This document shows, one piece after another, positions 1 to 9,135 of a stretch of 64,000 nt of DNA (its first letter is position 1; every line of letters begins with the position of its first letter). The notes below the pieces were generated by a model. That model was not told where the DNA came from. It ran no database searches and was given only the letters and a program-made list of their open reading frames with translations. Made by a program: the position numbers and the translations under genes. Source of the DNA: Lysobacter capsici (lineage in GTDB: Bacteria > Pseudomonadota > Gammaproteobacteria > Xanthomonadales > Xanthomonadaceae). The DNA lies in NCBI RefSeq assembly GCF_018732085.1, contig NZ_CP076103.1, positions 2,294,001 to 2,358,000 of the forward strand, given 5' to 3'.

Positions 1-138
1 GGCGACCTCGCGGATATGCGCGTTGACGCCGAAGATCTCCTGAATGACCACCACGCCGCCCAGCGGCACGCCGGTCGGGTCGGCGCGCCAGGCCTGGACG
101 GGGCCGGCGGGGGTGTCGAGATCGATCCAGTGAGCCAT
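1..138 (-). CDS. Dienelactone hydrolase family protein (N-terminal fragment)
   Basis: This is the first 46 codons of a gene that runs leftward out of the window. The reading starts MAHWIDLDTPAGPVQAW and continues to a VVVIQEIFGVNAHIREVA segment, which is the hallmark N-terminal strand and loop (IQEIFG-N-H) of the dienelactone hydrolase alpha/beta-hydrolase family. GAGGAG lies a few bases upstream of the ATG, supporting this start. The catalytic Cys/Asp/His are outside the window, so the substrate cannot be judged. Family members hydrolyse cyclic esters or carboxymethylenebutenolide. It is divergent from rimO. Confidence 0.82.
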   Translation of the reverse strand, partial: MAHWIDLDTPAGPVQAWRADPTGVPLGGVVVIQEIFGVNAHIREVA

Positions 139-210
139 CGGCTACTCCTCAGTGGCGAGAAACCCGGCGGGCGTTCACCCGCAAGGCAGGGTCAGTTTAG
201 CCCCGGAGGC

Positions 211-216
211 TATAAT
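211..216 (+). promoter_or_regulatory. Perfect TATAAT -10 candidate for rimO
   Basis: A perfect TATAAT occurs about 75 bases before the rimO ATG in the short divergent gap, which is notable in DNA this GC-rich. No convincing -35 is visible at 16-18 bases upstream, so this is a candidate only. Confidence 0.35.
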
Positions 217-291
217 TCGCGCCCCCGGCCGCTTCGCCGGCCGCCGGCTCGCGTTTCGCGCCCGGATTCTCTCGTTCAGGTCTCTTCCCGC

Positions 292-1653
292 ATGTCTTCC
301 GCCAGCAGCGTCTCGCCAGCCAATCCCAAAGTCGGTTTCGTCAGCCTCGGTTGCCCGAAGGCCCTGGTCGATTCCGAGCGCATCCTCACCCAGTTGCGCG
401 TGGAGGGCTACGACATCGTCCAGACCTACGACGATGCCGACGTGGTGGTGGTCAACACCTGCGGCTTCATCGATTCGGCGGTGACCGAATCGCTGGACGC
501 GATCGGCGAGGCGATCGCCGAGAACGGCAAGGTCATCGTCACCGGTTGCCTGGGCAAGCGTTCGGAACTGATCCGCGAAGCGCATCCGGGCGTGCTGTCG
601 ATCAGCGGCCCGCAGGACTACGGCAGCGTGATGAGCGCGGTGCATGCGGTGCTGCCGCCCAAGCACGACCCGTTCATCGACTTGGTGCCGCGACGCGACG
701 ACGGCATCGGCGTCAAGCTCACGCCGAAGCATTATGCGTATCTGAAGATTTCCGAAGGCTGCAATCACCGTTGCAGCTTCTGCATCATCCCGTCGATGCG
801 CGGCGATCTGGTCTCGCGCCCGGTCGATCAGGTGCTGCGCGAAGCCGAAAAACTCGCGATGGGCGGGGTCAAGGAACTGCTGGTGATCTCGCAGGACACC
901 TCGGCCTACGGCGTCGACGTGAAGTACGCGCAGCACGAATGGCGCGGCAAGCCGTACCAGACCCGGATGAAGGCGCTATGCGAGGGTCTGAGCGAACTGG
1001 GCATCTGGACGCGCCTGCATTACGTGTATCCGTACCCGCATGTCGACGAGATCATCCCATTGATGGCCGACGGCAAGCTGCTGCCGTACCTGGACATTCC
1101 GTTCCAGCACGCCAGCCCGCGCGTGCTCAAGCTGATGAAGCGCCCCGGCGCGGTCGACAAGACCCTCGAACGCATTCAGCGCTGGCGCTCGATCGCTCCG
1201 GACATCGCGATCCGCAGTACCTTCATCGTCGGTTTCCCGGGCGAGACCGAGGCCGAGTTCGAAGAACTGCTGGATTTCCTCGACGAAGCCCAGCTCGACC
1301 GGGTCGGCGCATTCGCCTATTCGCCGGTCGACGGCGCCCGCGCCAACGATCTGCCCGATCCGATCGACGAGGACGTCAAGCAGGAGCGGCTGGCGCGTTT
1401 CATGGAGCGTCAGGCCGAGATCTCGGCGAACAAGCTCGAAGCCAAGGTCGGCAGCGTGCAGCGCTGCATCGTCGACGCGCTCGACGGCGACCTGGCGATC
1501 GCGCGTTCGATGGCCGACGCGCCGGAGATCGACGGCTTGGTGCAGATTCAGAACGGTCTGGAAGCGCAGCTGCGGGTGGGGCAGTTCGTCGATGTCGAGA
1601 TCATGGGCAGTGATGAGCATGATCTGTTTGGTGAGGCGGTGCTGGAGGATTGA
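292..1653 (+). CDS. rimO: Ribosomal protein S12 methylthiotransferase RimO
   Basis: Radical-SAM enzyme that adds a methylthio group to the conserved Asp of ribosomal protein S12 in the cytoplasm. The 453-residue product has the family order: UPF0004 domain with Cys21, Cys57 and Cys86 for the auxiliary 4Fe-4S cluster, the radical-SAM motif CNHRCSFC (Cys157, 161, 164), and a C-terminal TRAM-like domain. The upstream region is open in frame back to position 16, but homology begins at VGFVSLGCPKALVDSE, so the ATG at 292 is chosen. S12 specificity over the tRNA-modifying MiaB is judged from the overall sequence (for example the GCPKALVDSE start) and is fairly secure. Confidence 0.95.
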   Translation: MSSASSVSPANPKVGFVSLGCPKALVDSERILTQLRVEGYDIVQTYDDADVVVVNTCGFIDSAVTESLDAIGEAIAENGKVIVTGCLGKRSELIREAHPGVLSISGPQDYGSVMSAVHAVLPPKHDPFIDLVPRRDDGIGVKLTPKHYAYLKISEGCNHRCSFCIIPSMRGDLVSRPVDQVLREAEKLAMGGVKELLVISQDTSAYGVDVKYAQHEWRGKPYQTRMKALCEGLSELGIWTRLHYVYPYPHVDEIIPLMADGKLLPYLDIPFQHASPRVLKLMKRPGAVDKTLERIQRWRSIAPDIAIRSTFIVGFPGETEAEFEELLDFLDEAQLDRVGAFAYSPVDGARANDLPDPIDEDVKQERLARFMERQAEISANKLEAKVGSVQRCIVDALDGDLAIARSMADAPEIDGLVQIQNGLEAQLRVGQFVDVEIMGSDEHDLFGEAVLED

Positions 1654-2318
1654 GTCGGGTCGGTGGCGATGTAGCAAGGCCGCATGGCGCCGGCCCGCTC
1701 GCATCGAAGCTGCGTGTACCGACTGTAGGAGCGCAGCAAGTCGCGACCGCGTCATCTCGGTTGCGTCGGGGCTTGCGTAATCGGTGCGAATTCGCGGTCG
1801 CAGCTTACGCAGCTCCTGCTGGGGTACTTCAAAGGGCGCGTCGATCGGAGGAGATTTCGGCCCGATCGCTTCGTGGCTGCGTGTACCGACTGTAGGAGCG
1901 CCGCAAGTCGCGACCGCGCCATCTCGGTTGCGTCGGGGCTTTCGCAATCGTCGCGAATTCGCGGTCGCAGCTTGCGCAGCTCCTACAGGGACTTCGGGAT
2001 AGCACGTCGGTGGGCGCGAGGCGACCGCGTCATTGCGGTTGCGTCATTGCGGCCGCGTAGAAATTCTTGCGTACCTGCAATCTACCCCGACCGTCATTCC
2101 CGCGAAGGCGGGCTTCGCTTTACTTCGGCGAAGCCGAATATCCAGGGTCTTTCGTGCGATAACGCTTGAAGTCACTGGATGTTCGGCTGCGCCGAAGTAA
2201 AGCAGAGCCCGCCTTCGCGGGAATGACGAGCAAAAGCAAGAAGCGCCAGCGGAAGCGTCATCCTCAAACCCAAACCTCAAACCCGAATCTCAAATCCCTA
2301 ATCCCTAATCCCTACGTC
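1654..2318. repeat. Intergenic repeat cluster downstream of rimO and baiN-like gene
   Basis: No gene is supported in these 665 bases between convergent genes. It holds two tandem copies (period 167) of a block starting near 1711 and 1878. Each block carries an inverted pair of the 28-base family-A repeat (1724-1751 with 1793-1820; 1891-1918 with 1960-1987). These are followed by a 137-base inverted repeat of family B (2092-2228) with ends CGTCATTCCCGCGAAGGC, and then a run of degenerate CCCTAAT/CCAAAC heptamers (about 2262-2315). The position at converging 3' ends suggests roles in transcription termination or mRNA 3'-end protection. Confidence 0.8.
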
Positions 2319-3506
2319 TCAAACCGCCACCCCAGCCGCATGCCCCGACGCCCAGGCCCACTGGAAGTTGTAGCCGCCCAACCAGCCGGTCACGTCGATC
2401 ACCTCGCCGATGAAATACAGCCCCGGCACGCGCTTGGACATCATCGTGCTCGACGACACTTCGTCGGTGTCGACCCCGCCCAGGGTGACCTCGGCGGTGC
2501 GATAGCCTTCGGTGCCGCTGGCGACCAACGGCCACGCGCTCAAGGTCGACGCGAGTTGCTTGAGCTCCGGCGCGTTGTACTGCTTCATCGGCTTGTTGCT
2601 CAGCCACAGCTCGCACAGGCGCTGCGCGAAGCGCTTCGGCATCGCGTCGCCGAGCACGGTCTTGAGCTCCGCCGCGGGCCGCTCGCGCTGCTGCGCCAGC
2701 AGCCAATCCATCGCGTCGTGGCCGGGCAGCAGGTCCAGGCGCAGATCGTCGCCGGGTTGCCAGTACGAGGAAATCTGCAGGATCGACGGACCGCTCACGC
2801 CGCGATGGGTGATCAGCAACTGGTTGCTGAAACTGCGGCCGTTGCAGCTGGCGGTGACCGGCAGCGCCACGCCGCTGAGGTCCTGCAGACGTTCCTGATG
2901 CTTGCCGCTGAGGGTCAACGGCACCAGCCCGGCGCGGGTCGGCAGCACGGTGTGGCCGTAGCTGCGCGCCAGTTCGTAACCGAAGCCGCTTGCGCCCATG
3001 CTCGGAATCGACAGGCCGCCGCTGGCGACCACCAACGATGCGCACGACACCGCGCCCTGCGTGGTATGCATGCGAAACACGCTGTCGCCCTCGCCACGCA
3101 CGACGCGCTCGATCGAATAGCCGGTGTTGATGCGCACCCCGGCCGCCAGGCATTCGTCGACCAGCATCTTGACGATCAGCTTGGACGACTCGTCGCAGAA
3201 CAACTGGCCGAGTTCTTTCTCGTGGTAGGCGATGCGATGGCGCTCGACCATCGCGATGAAATCCCACGGCGTAAAGCGCGCCAGCGCCGACTTGCAGAAA
3301 TGCGGGTTGGCCGACAGATAGTTGGCCGGGGTGGTGCCGGTGTTGGTGAAATTGCAGCGTCCGCCGCCGGACATCAGGATTTTCTTGCCGACCTTGTTGG
3401 CATGCTCGATCACCAGCACGCGCCGGCCGCGCTGGCCGGCGGTCAAGGCGCACATCAAGCCGGCGGCGCCGCCGCCGACGATCACCGCGTCGAACGTTTC
3501 GGCCAC
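2319..3506 (-). CDS. BaiN/HI0933-like FAD-dependent oxidoreductase
   Basis: A 395-residue flavoprotein. The N-terminus carries the dinucleotide-binding GGGAAG (residues 11-16) followed by the family signature SGGGRCNFTN (46-55), and the C-terminus has the FAD-contacting stretch GEVIDVTGWLGGYNFQWA. This matches the HI0933/YhiN/BaiN family of NAD(P)/FAD-dependent oxidoreductases, sometimes named aminoacetone oxidase family. The physiological substrate of most members is unknown, and the bile-acid role of the clostridial BaiN should not be transferred. It starts one base after the yaeQ stop, so the two are almost certainly co-transcribed and translationally coupled. Confidence 0.88.
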   Translation of the reverse strand: MAETFDAVIVGGGAAGLMCALTAGQRGRRVLVIEHANKVGKKILMSGGGRCNFTNTGTTPANYLSANPHFCKSALARFTPWDFIAMVERHRIAYHEKELGQLFCDESSKLIVKMLVDECLAAGVRINTGYSIERVVRGEGDSVFRMHTTQGAVSCASLVVASGGLSIPSMGASGFGYELARSYGHTVLPTRAGLVPLTLSGKHQERLQDLSGVALPVTASCNGRSFSNQLLITHRGVSGPSILQISSYWQPGDDLRLDLLPGHDAMDWLLAQQRERPAAELKTVLGDAMPKRFAQRLCELWLSNKPMKQYNAPELKQLASTLSAWPLVASGTEGYRTAEVTLGGVDTDEVSSSTMMSKRVPGLYFIGEVIDVTGWLGGYNFQWAWASGHAAGVAV

Positions 3507-3507
3507 T

Positions 3508-4065
3508 TCAGGCCGCCCGTGCGTCCGTGCTCTGACGCACCGTCGGGGTGAAGGTCAGGGCGGACTTGTCGTTGCTGAGCGCGACTTCCTCGTCGGCGAT
3601 CTGGCAGTCCAGGCGGAAACTGCGCTCGACCATCGCCGCCATCGCCTCGACCGAGGCCGGGTCGATGTCGAGCACGGTGAGGTTTTTCAATCGACGCAGG
3701 ATCGCGACGTTCTTGTCCCACCAAATGTTCGCCGCATTGCCGCCGTAATTCACCACCACGACTTGCCGCGCGCGCCCGCAGGCCTTGCGAATGCGCGATT
3801 CGTCCGGCTGGCCCACATCGATCCACAGTTCGATATCGCCGGTGTAATCGCGCAGGGCGATGTCCGGTTCGTCCTCGCTGCTCAGACCGGGGCCGAATTC
3901 GAGGCGCTCGTGCGCATTCAAGGCGAACGCCAGCATGCGCACCATCAACCGCTGCGGGGTTTCCGACGGATGCTGGGCCAGGGTCAGCTGATGCGCGGCG
4001 TAGTAATGCCGGTCCATGTCGCTGATTTGCAGTTCGATCTTGACGATGGTGGCATTGGGCGCCAT
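3508..4065 (-). CDS. yaeQ: YaeQ family protein
   Basis: A 185-residue protein that matches YaeQ along its full length: the start MAPNATIVKIELQISDMDRH, then the HPSET--RLMVRMLAFAL segment, the charged PDI-L-D-TG-IELWIDVG-P core (around residues 75-97) and the RQVVVVNYG strand. YaeQ has a PD-(D/E)XK-nuclease-like fold; E. coli YaeQ was once reported to compensate for loss of RfaH, and its molecular role remains unclear. It is the first gene of a two-gene unit with the downstream flavoprotein. The ATG is followed immediately by conserved sequence, so the start is secure. Confidence 0.9.
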   Translation of the reverse strand: MAPNATIVKIELQISDMDRHYYAAHQLTLAQHPSETPQRLMVRMLAFALNAHERLEFGPGLSSEDEPDIALRDYTGDIELWIDVGQPDESRIRKACGRARQVVVVNYGGNAANIWWDKNVAILRRLKNLTVLDIDPASVEAMAAMVERSFRLDCQIADEEVALSNDKSALTFTPTVRQSTDARAA

Positions 4066-4344
4066 GGAGATGCCTGCAGGAAAACAGCGCGTATTCTAGA
4101 CTTTGCCGGCGCGTGCTGCCGGTTTGGGCGGATTTGCCTGGGTCGGCGCCGATTCGATTCGGGCCGGGTCAGCCGGGGCCGGCCCCATTCAGACCGACCG
4201 TGGCCTGCGTTGCGATCCGCAACGCCGAGCGTGCGACAGCTCGAACAGCGCCACGGCCATCGCACCGGCGCGTGACCGCGCCAATGCGGGCGGGATTGTC
4301 CGTGGCTGCGTTCGTGCCCCGCGCCGATCGGCGAAGATAGCGGC

Positions 4345-5232
4345 ATGTCCGCCGTCGATCCCGATTCCGCGTCAGCCAACGTGCCGCCGAGCCGCCTGCA
4401 GTTGCCGCCCGGTCCCTGGGCGAGCTTACTCGACGGGCTGTGCGCGCGGTTTCCGGCGATCGATCGCGCGACCTGGCTCGATCGTTTCGCGCGCGGCCGC
4501 GTCCACGATGCGCAGGGCCGGCCGTTGGCCGCGGATACGCCGTATCGCGCCGGCATGGAGATCGGGTATTTCCGCGAGGTCGAACGCGAGCCGGCGATTC
4601 CGTTCACACAGCGCGTGCTGTATCGCGATGCGCGCCTGCTGGTGGTCGACAAGCCGCATTTCCTGCCGGTCGCGCCGGCCGGCGCGTTCGTCAACGAAAC
4701 CCTGCTGGGGCGTCTGCAGCGGCAGTTCGGCGAACCTGGGCTGGCGCCGCTGCATCGGCTCGATCGCGGCACCGCCGGCGTGGTGATGTTTTCGCGCGAG
4801 CCGGCCAGTCGCGATGCGTACCAGGCTTTGTTTCGCGAGCGGCGCATTTTCAAGCGCTACGAAGCGCTGGCCGCGCCGTTGCCGGGGTTGCAGTTTCCGC
4901 TGCTGCATCGCTCGCGCATGGCGCCGGGCGAGCCGTTCTTTCTGATGCGCGAGGTCGAGGGCGAGCCCAACAGCGAAACCTGGATCGAGGTGATCGCGCG
5001 CGATGGGCCGCTGTGGCGGTATGGGCTGGAACCGGTGAGCGGGCGCAAGCACCAGTTGCGGGTGCATATGGCGTCGCTCGGCGCGCCGATCGCGAACGAC
5101 GGGTTTTATCCGCTGGCGGCGCAGGCGCAGGACGATTTCGAGCGGCCGTTGAAGTTGCTGGCGCGGTCGTTGCGGTTCGTCGATCCGTTCGATGGGCTGG
5201 AGCGTTCTTTCGTCAGTGGTTTCGAGCTTTGA
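4345..5232 (+). CDS. RluA-family RNA pseudouridine synthase
   Basis: A 295-residue enzyme that isomerises uridine in RNA. The catalytic motif HRLDRGTAG lies at residues 137-145, with Asp140 the expected nucleophile. It is preceded by the VVDKPHFLPVAPAG strand-loop typical of this family and followed by the SGRKHQLRVHMAS motif. Unlike RluD or RluC there is no obvious S4 domain signature at the N-terminus. The first 80 residues instead contain an S4-like remnant (FARGRVHDAQGRPL). The target RNA and position cannot be assigned. Transcribed divergently from yaeQ across a 279-base gap where I see no further gene. Confidence 0.88.
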   Translation: MSAVDPDSASANVPPSRLQLPPGPWASLLDGLCARFPAIDRATWLDRFARGRVHDAQGRPLAADTPYRAGMEIGYFREVEREPAIPFTQRVLYRDARLLVVDKPHFLPVAPAGAFVNETLLGRLQRQFGEPGLAPLHRLDRGTAGVVMFSREPASRDAYQALFRERRIFKRYEALAAPLPGLQFPLLHRSRMAPGEPFFLMREVEGEPNSETWIEVIARDGPLWRYGLEPVSGRKHQLRVHMASLGAPIANDGFYPLAAQAQDDFERPLKLLARSLRFVDPFDGLERSFVSGFEL

Positions 5233-5277
5233 GTTTGATCGCGGTGTTGCGGGTTTCGCCGTGCTCGAGGTGTCGCG

Positions 5278-5420
5278 GTCGGGGCTGAAGCGCCCTCCCA
5301 CAAAAGACTTCGTTGTGTGCGCGCGATGGTTCAATTCGCACGCCTTATGGGCCTCGTACGACGGTTTCAATGACTGCGACGGCCGCGAGGTCTTTGGTGG
5401 GAGGGCGCTTCAGCCCCGAC
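5278..5420. repeat. Family-C inverted repeat pair
   Basis: Two inverted copies of a roughly 31-base element (GTCGGGGCTGAAGCGCCCTC and onward through CCCACAAAAGAC) face each other at 5278-5308 and 5390-5420, between the converging pseudouridine synthase and amidotransferase genes. Each copy also has an internal palindrome (GGGGCTGAAGCGCCC). The same family occurs at 9980, 10278, 10381, 23926 and 62049-62151. Confidence 0.85.
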
Positions 5421-5472
5421 CGAGGTCCGATGCATCTCCAGGTGCGCATCGCGCCATGCCCGTGCTCCCGGA

Positions 5473-6228
5473 CTAAACCCATTCCCGCGAGGGGAGGGTG
5501 TAGCGACGCTGCGGCCGCCCGATCAGGTCGAGGAAGTTGTTGAACACCGCATCGGCGCGCGTCTGCATGGCCTGGATATGCTCGGCCGTCTGCGCGCGTA
5601 TGACCGCCTCGCTGGTGTCTTGGCCCAGTTCGGCCAGTTCCTCGCGGTAGACCGGATTGGCCAGCCAGCGTTCGATCAGCGGCACGTCCATTTCCAGATG
5701 GAACTGGAAACCGTAGACGTTGTCGCCCCAGCGGAAGGCCTGCTGCTCGCAGCTGTCGGTGCAGGCCAGGTGCTGCGCGCCCTGCGGGATCTCGAAGCTG
5801 TAGCGATGCCACTGGAACACCGGCGCGGCTTGCGCGAGCGGCGCGAGCACCGGGTCGTCGCGGCCGGCGTCGGTGGTCTGCAGCGGATACCAGCCGATCT
5901 CGGGGCGATGGTGCTTGCGCACCGGCGCGCCAAGCACATGCGCGAGCAACTGCGCGCCCAGGCAGATGCCGAGCACCGGCTTGCCTTGCTGGAGCATGCG
6001 TTCGATCGCCAGCAGCTCGGTGCGCAGATGTGGGCGCGCGGCCTGGTCTTCGACGTTCATCGGCCCGCCGAGCACGATCAGCCCGCGGTAGCGGTCGACA
6101 TTGGGCTGGGCGTCGGGGTCGCGGTCGAAATTGGTGAAGCGAATGCGATGGCCGCGCCGCCGGATCAACGGATCCAGCGTACCCAGCGGTTCGGCGGCGA
6201 CGTGTTGGAAGACCAGGATGCGGGACAT
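5473..6228 (-). CDS. Class I glutamine amidotransferase-like protein
   Basis: A 251-residue protein with the complete GATase class I triad: Cys89 in GICLGAQLLA, and His177 and Glu179 in FQFHLEMD. Oxyanion-type GGPMNVED sits around residue 54. It is a stand-alone domain without a synthase partner nearby, as in the GuaA-like amidotransferases that act as glutamine hydrolases or gamma-glutamyl peptidases. The neighbours give no pathway. The ATG at 6228 begins directly with the first beta strand (SRILVFQHV), as expected for the family. Confidence 0.88.
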   Translation of the reverse strand: MSRILVFQHVAAEPLGTLDPLIRRRGHRIRFTNFDRDPDAQPNVDRYRGLIVLGGPMNVEDQAARPHLRTELLAIERMLQQGKPVLGICLGAQLLAHVLGAPVRKHHRPEIGWYPLQTTDAGRDDPVLAPLAQAAPVFQWHRYSFEIPQGAQHLACTDSCEQQAFRWGDNVYGFQFHLEMDVPLIERWLANPVYREELAELGQDTSEAVIRAQTAEHIQAMQTRADAVFNNFLDLIGRPQRRYTLPSREWV

Positions 6229-6593
6229 GAGGGGCGGCGTTGCGGCTTGCGCTCACGACTATGCCAAACCGCGGCGCGTGTGTGGGCGCTGCGGCTTATG
6301 AATTTCGGTGTGGTTGCTTCGGTGCCGATATGCCGCGGCGATCAAGCTCCCTCTCCCACGTCCTCTCCCTCTCCCGCTTGCGGGGTGAGCGGATGCTGCT
6401 TGCGAGCCATTGGCTCGCGCATCCGCGAACGCCCAAGCGCTTGTCGCTTGGGCCGGGGCGGGCTGGGGTGAGGGTGCTTGTGGTAGCGACGTAGTCACGA
6501 GGTCGCGTGCCCTCATCCGGTCCTTCGGACCACCTTCTCCCGCGAGCGGGAGAAGGATTCAAATCGAAACTCGACTCCCGATTCCCGAATCAA
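6229..6593. repeat. Intergenic family-D repeats
   Basis: No gene is seen in this 365-base gap. It contains a run of family-D elements built around CCCTCTCCCGCTTGCGGG (about 6346-6390), an inverse half CTGGGGTGAGGGTG (about 6461-6480), and a third unit ending CTCCCGCGAGCGGGAGAAGG (about 6507-6556), which forms a GC-rich hairpin. Just before the deaD stop there is a short CGATTCCCGAATC stretch. It lies downstream of deaD. Confidence 0.65.
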
Positions 6594-8684
6594 TCACCGC
6601 GGCTTGAACGGCTTCCTCGGCCCGGTATGCGGACCGCGCGGGCCACCGGGGCCGCCCGGACGCGGGCCGCCGTGCGGCTTGTGGCCGCCCGGACGCGGTG
6701 CGCCCGGACCGGCGGGACGGCGCGAACGGCCGCCTTCGAGGTCACCCGGCGCGGCGCGCTGGATGCGCAGCGGATGGCCGGACACGCGCACCTTCTTGAG
6801 GTGCTCCATCAGTTCGCGCGGCATGCCCTCGGGCAGGTCGACCAGGGTGTAGTCGTCGCGGATGTCGATGCGGCCGATGTAGCGGCTTTCCAGGTCGGCT
6901 TCGTTGGCGATCGCGCCGACGATGTTGCCCGGCTGCACGCCGTGGCTGTGGCCGACTTCGATGCGGAAGGTTTCCATGCCGACATCGGATTCGCCGCGCG
7001 GCGCGCGCTCTTGCGAGCGCTCATGCGAACGTTCCTGCCGCGGCGCCGGTGCCTCGTCGTCGAAGAAGGCTTCGGCGGCGTTGGCCGGGCGCGTGGCCGA
7101 GGGCGGGGTGTACTGGCGTTCTTCATGGCGCGGGGTCGGCGCGGCGCGCTCGTATTCGCGCGGCGGTCGCGGATCGGCGCGGCGCGTGTCCGGGCGCGGC
7201 GCGTCCTGCCGGTAGTCCTGGCGATGCGCGCCGGAGTTGGAGGCGTTGTCGCGCTCGTTGAACTTGCGCGTGGCCTGGCCGCGATGCTCGCGCGGGCCGT
7301 CGCGTTCTTCGCGCGCGTACTTCGGCGGCGCCGGCGGCGGGGTCAGCAGCAGCGGATTGTCGCCCTGCACCAGCTTGGCCAGGGCCGCGGCGATCTCCAC
7401 CGCGGGCACGTTCTTCTCGCGCTCGTAGCGTTCGACCATGTCGCGGAACAGGCTCAGGTCGCTGCTTTCCAGCGCGTCGCTGATCTTGCCGAGGAAACGC
7501 GAAACGCGCTGCTCGTTGACCGTCTCCACGCTCGGCAGCTCCATCGGCTCGATCGGCTGCCGGGTGGCGCGTTCGATCGCGCGCAGCATGCCGCGCTCGC
7601 GCGGAGTCACGAACAAGATCGCCTCGCCCTTGCGCCCGGCGCGGCCGGTGCGGCCGATACGGTGGACGTAGCTTTCGGTGTCGTAGGGAATGTCGTAGTT
7701 CAGCACGTGGCTGATGCGGTCCACGTCGAGGCCGCGCGCGGCGACGTCGGTGGCGACCAGCACGTCGATCTTGCCGTCCTTGAGGTTCTGGATGGTTTTC
7801 TCGCGCTGCTGCTGCTGCACGTCGCCGTTGATCGCGGCGGCCGAAATGCCCCGGGCCGACAGCTTCTCGGCCAGTTCGTCGGTGCCCAGCTTGGTGCGCG
7901 CGAACACGATCATCGCGTCGAAGGATTCGGCTTCCAGGATGCGGGTCAGCGCGTCGAGCTTGTGCACGCCGCTGACCGACCAGTAGCGCTGGCGGATGTT
8001 GGCGGCGGTGGTCGTGGTCGACTTGATCGCGATCTCGACCGGGTCTTTCAGATAGGTCTGGGCGATGCGCTTGATCTGCGAGGGCATGGTCGCCGAGAAC
8101 AACGCGACCTGGCGCGATTCGGGGGTCTTCTTGAGCACGTTCTCGACGTCGTCGATGAAGCCCATGCGCAGCATTTCGTCGGCTTCGTCGAGCACCAGGC
8201 AGCGCAGCTCGGACAGGTCCAGGGTGCCGCGGTCGAGGTGATCGATCACTCGGCCCGGGGTGCCGACGACCACATGCACGCCGCGCTTGAGCGCCTGCAA
8301 CTGCGGGTAGTAGCTCTGGCCGCCGTAGATCGGCAGCACGTGGAAGCCGGGCAGATGCACGGCGTACTTCTGGAACGCCTCGGCGACCTGGATCGCCAGT
8401 TCGCGGGTCGGCGCCAGCACCAGCGCCTGCGGCTTGAATTGCTTGGGATCGATCTGGGCCAGGATCGGCAGCGCGAATGCGGCGGTCTTGCCGGTGCCGG
8501 TCTGGGCCTGGCCGAGCAGGTCGCGGCCCTCGAGCAGCGGCGGAATGGTCGCGGCCTGGATCGGCGAGGGCGACTCGTAGCCGACATCGGCCAGCGCGCG
8601 CAGCAGCGGCGCGGACAGGGCGAGGTCGGTGAATTTGGGAGTAGCGGGGGAATCGGAGGGGGTATTGGGCATGTCGGCGCTCAT
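6594..8684 (-). CDS. deaD: DEAD-box ATP-dependent RNA helicase DeaD/CsdA
   Basis: A 696-residue cytoplasmic RNA helicase. The Q motif (F18 to PIQ at 41-43), Walker A AQTGTGKT (60-67), DEAD box (166-169), SAT (197-199) and the HRIGRTGRAGR motif VI are all intact. A long disordered linker rich in Arg, Pro and Glu follows, then a DbpA-type RNA-binding domain beginning at METFRIEVGHSHGVQPGNIV, and finally an Arg/Gly/Pro-rich tail (GGPRPGGPGGPRG). This architecture is that of DeaD/CsdA, which unwinds structured RNA in ribosome assembly and cold adaptation. RhlE and RhlB lack the DbpA domain. Monocistronic by layout. Confidence 0.93.
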   Translation of the reverse strand: MSADMPNTPSDSPATPKFTDLALSAPLLRALADVGYESPSPIQAATIPPLLEGRDLLGQAQTGTGKTAAFALPILAQIDPKQFKPQALVLAPTRELAIQVAEAFQKYAVHLPGFHVLPIYGGQSYYPQLQALKRGVHVVVGTPGRVIDHLDRGTLDLSELRCLVLDEADEMLRMGFIDDVENVLKKTPESRQVALFSATMPSQIKRIAQTYLKDPVEIAIKSTTTTAANIRQRYWSVSGVHKLDALTRILEAESFDAMIVFARTKLGTDELAEKLSARGISAAAINGDVQQQQREKTIQNLKDGKIDVLVATDVAARGLDVDRISHVLNYDIPYDTESYVHRIGRTGRAGRKGEAILFVTPRERGMLRAIERATRQPIEPMELPSVETVNEQRVSRFLGKISDALESSDLSLFRDMVERYEREKNVPAVEIAAALAKLVQGDNPLLLTPPPAPPKYAREERDGPREHRGQATRKFNERDNASNSGAHRQDYRQDAPRPDTRRADPRPPREYERAAPTPRHEERQYTPPSATRPANAAEAFFDDEAPAPRQERSHERSQERAPRGESDVGMETFRIEVGHSHGVQPGNIVGAIANEADLESRYIGRIDIRDDYTLVDLPEGMPRELMEHLKKVRVSGHPLRIQRAAPGDLEGGRSRRPAGPGAPRPGGHKPHGGPRPGGPGGPRGPHTGPRKPFKPR

Positions 8685-9135
8685 GACGAGGCTCCAGCAG
8701 CGCCGGCAGGGCCGGTCGGGAAGACCGACCAGTTTACTCGCATGCGTGTGGAGCGAAGGCTCTTGCGGGCGGGGGAGTTCAGGAAAACCGGGAAATCAAG
8801 GCGGTGAAGACAGGCGATCGGGGCGGTTTTCGGACGATCGCGGGGCGCGGCCGCCTGCGTGCTGCGCGTGATCGGCGCGAGCGTTCGCGCGGATTATCGG
8901 TGCGATGCGGGCAGGGCCGAGTACCGATGATCGGTAAAAAACACCTTGATTAATGCGACTGGCATGGTGCTTTGAGGACGCCGCGAGGGCATGTCGAATC
9001 GGCCCGGCATCGCCGGTTCTTCATTTCAGCCATGGGGGCCTCCTGACCCCTTCAGCCCCTCCTGTGCCGTATCGGGCCGTTAAGCATCGGCCCGTCTGCG
9101 TGCTTGCAGCTTCTGCACGATTATGCACAATTACA
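8685..9135. other. Long intergenic region between deaD and the DeoR-type regulator
   Basis: About 450 bases between divergent genes with no supported coding region. It should hold the deaD promoter and a long 5' leader, as is usual for cold-shock helicase genes, but I cannot point to a convincing sigma-70 pair. The stretch 8927-8953 (AT-richer, GATGATCGGTAAAAAACACC) is the most promoter-like part. Confidence 0.4.

Noticed and set aside
16..291. Upstream extension of rimO
   Set aside because: In frame but overlaps the minus-strand hydrolase gene and has no homology to RimO; the ATG at 292 is directly before the conserved start.
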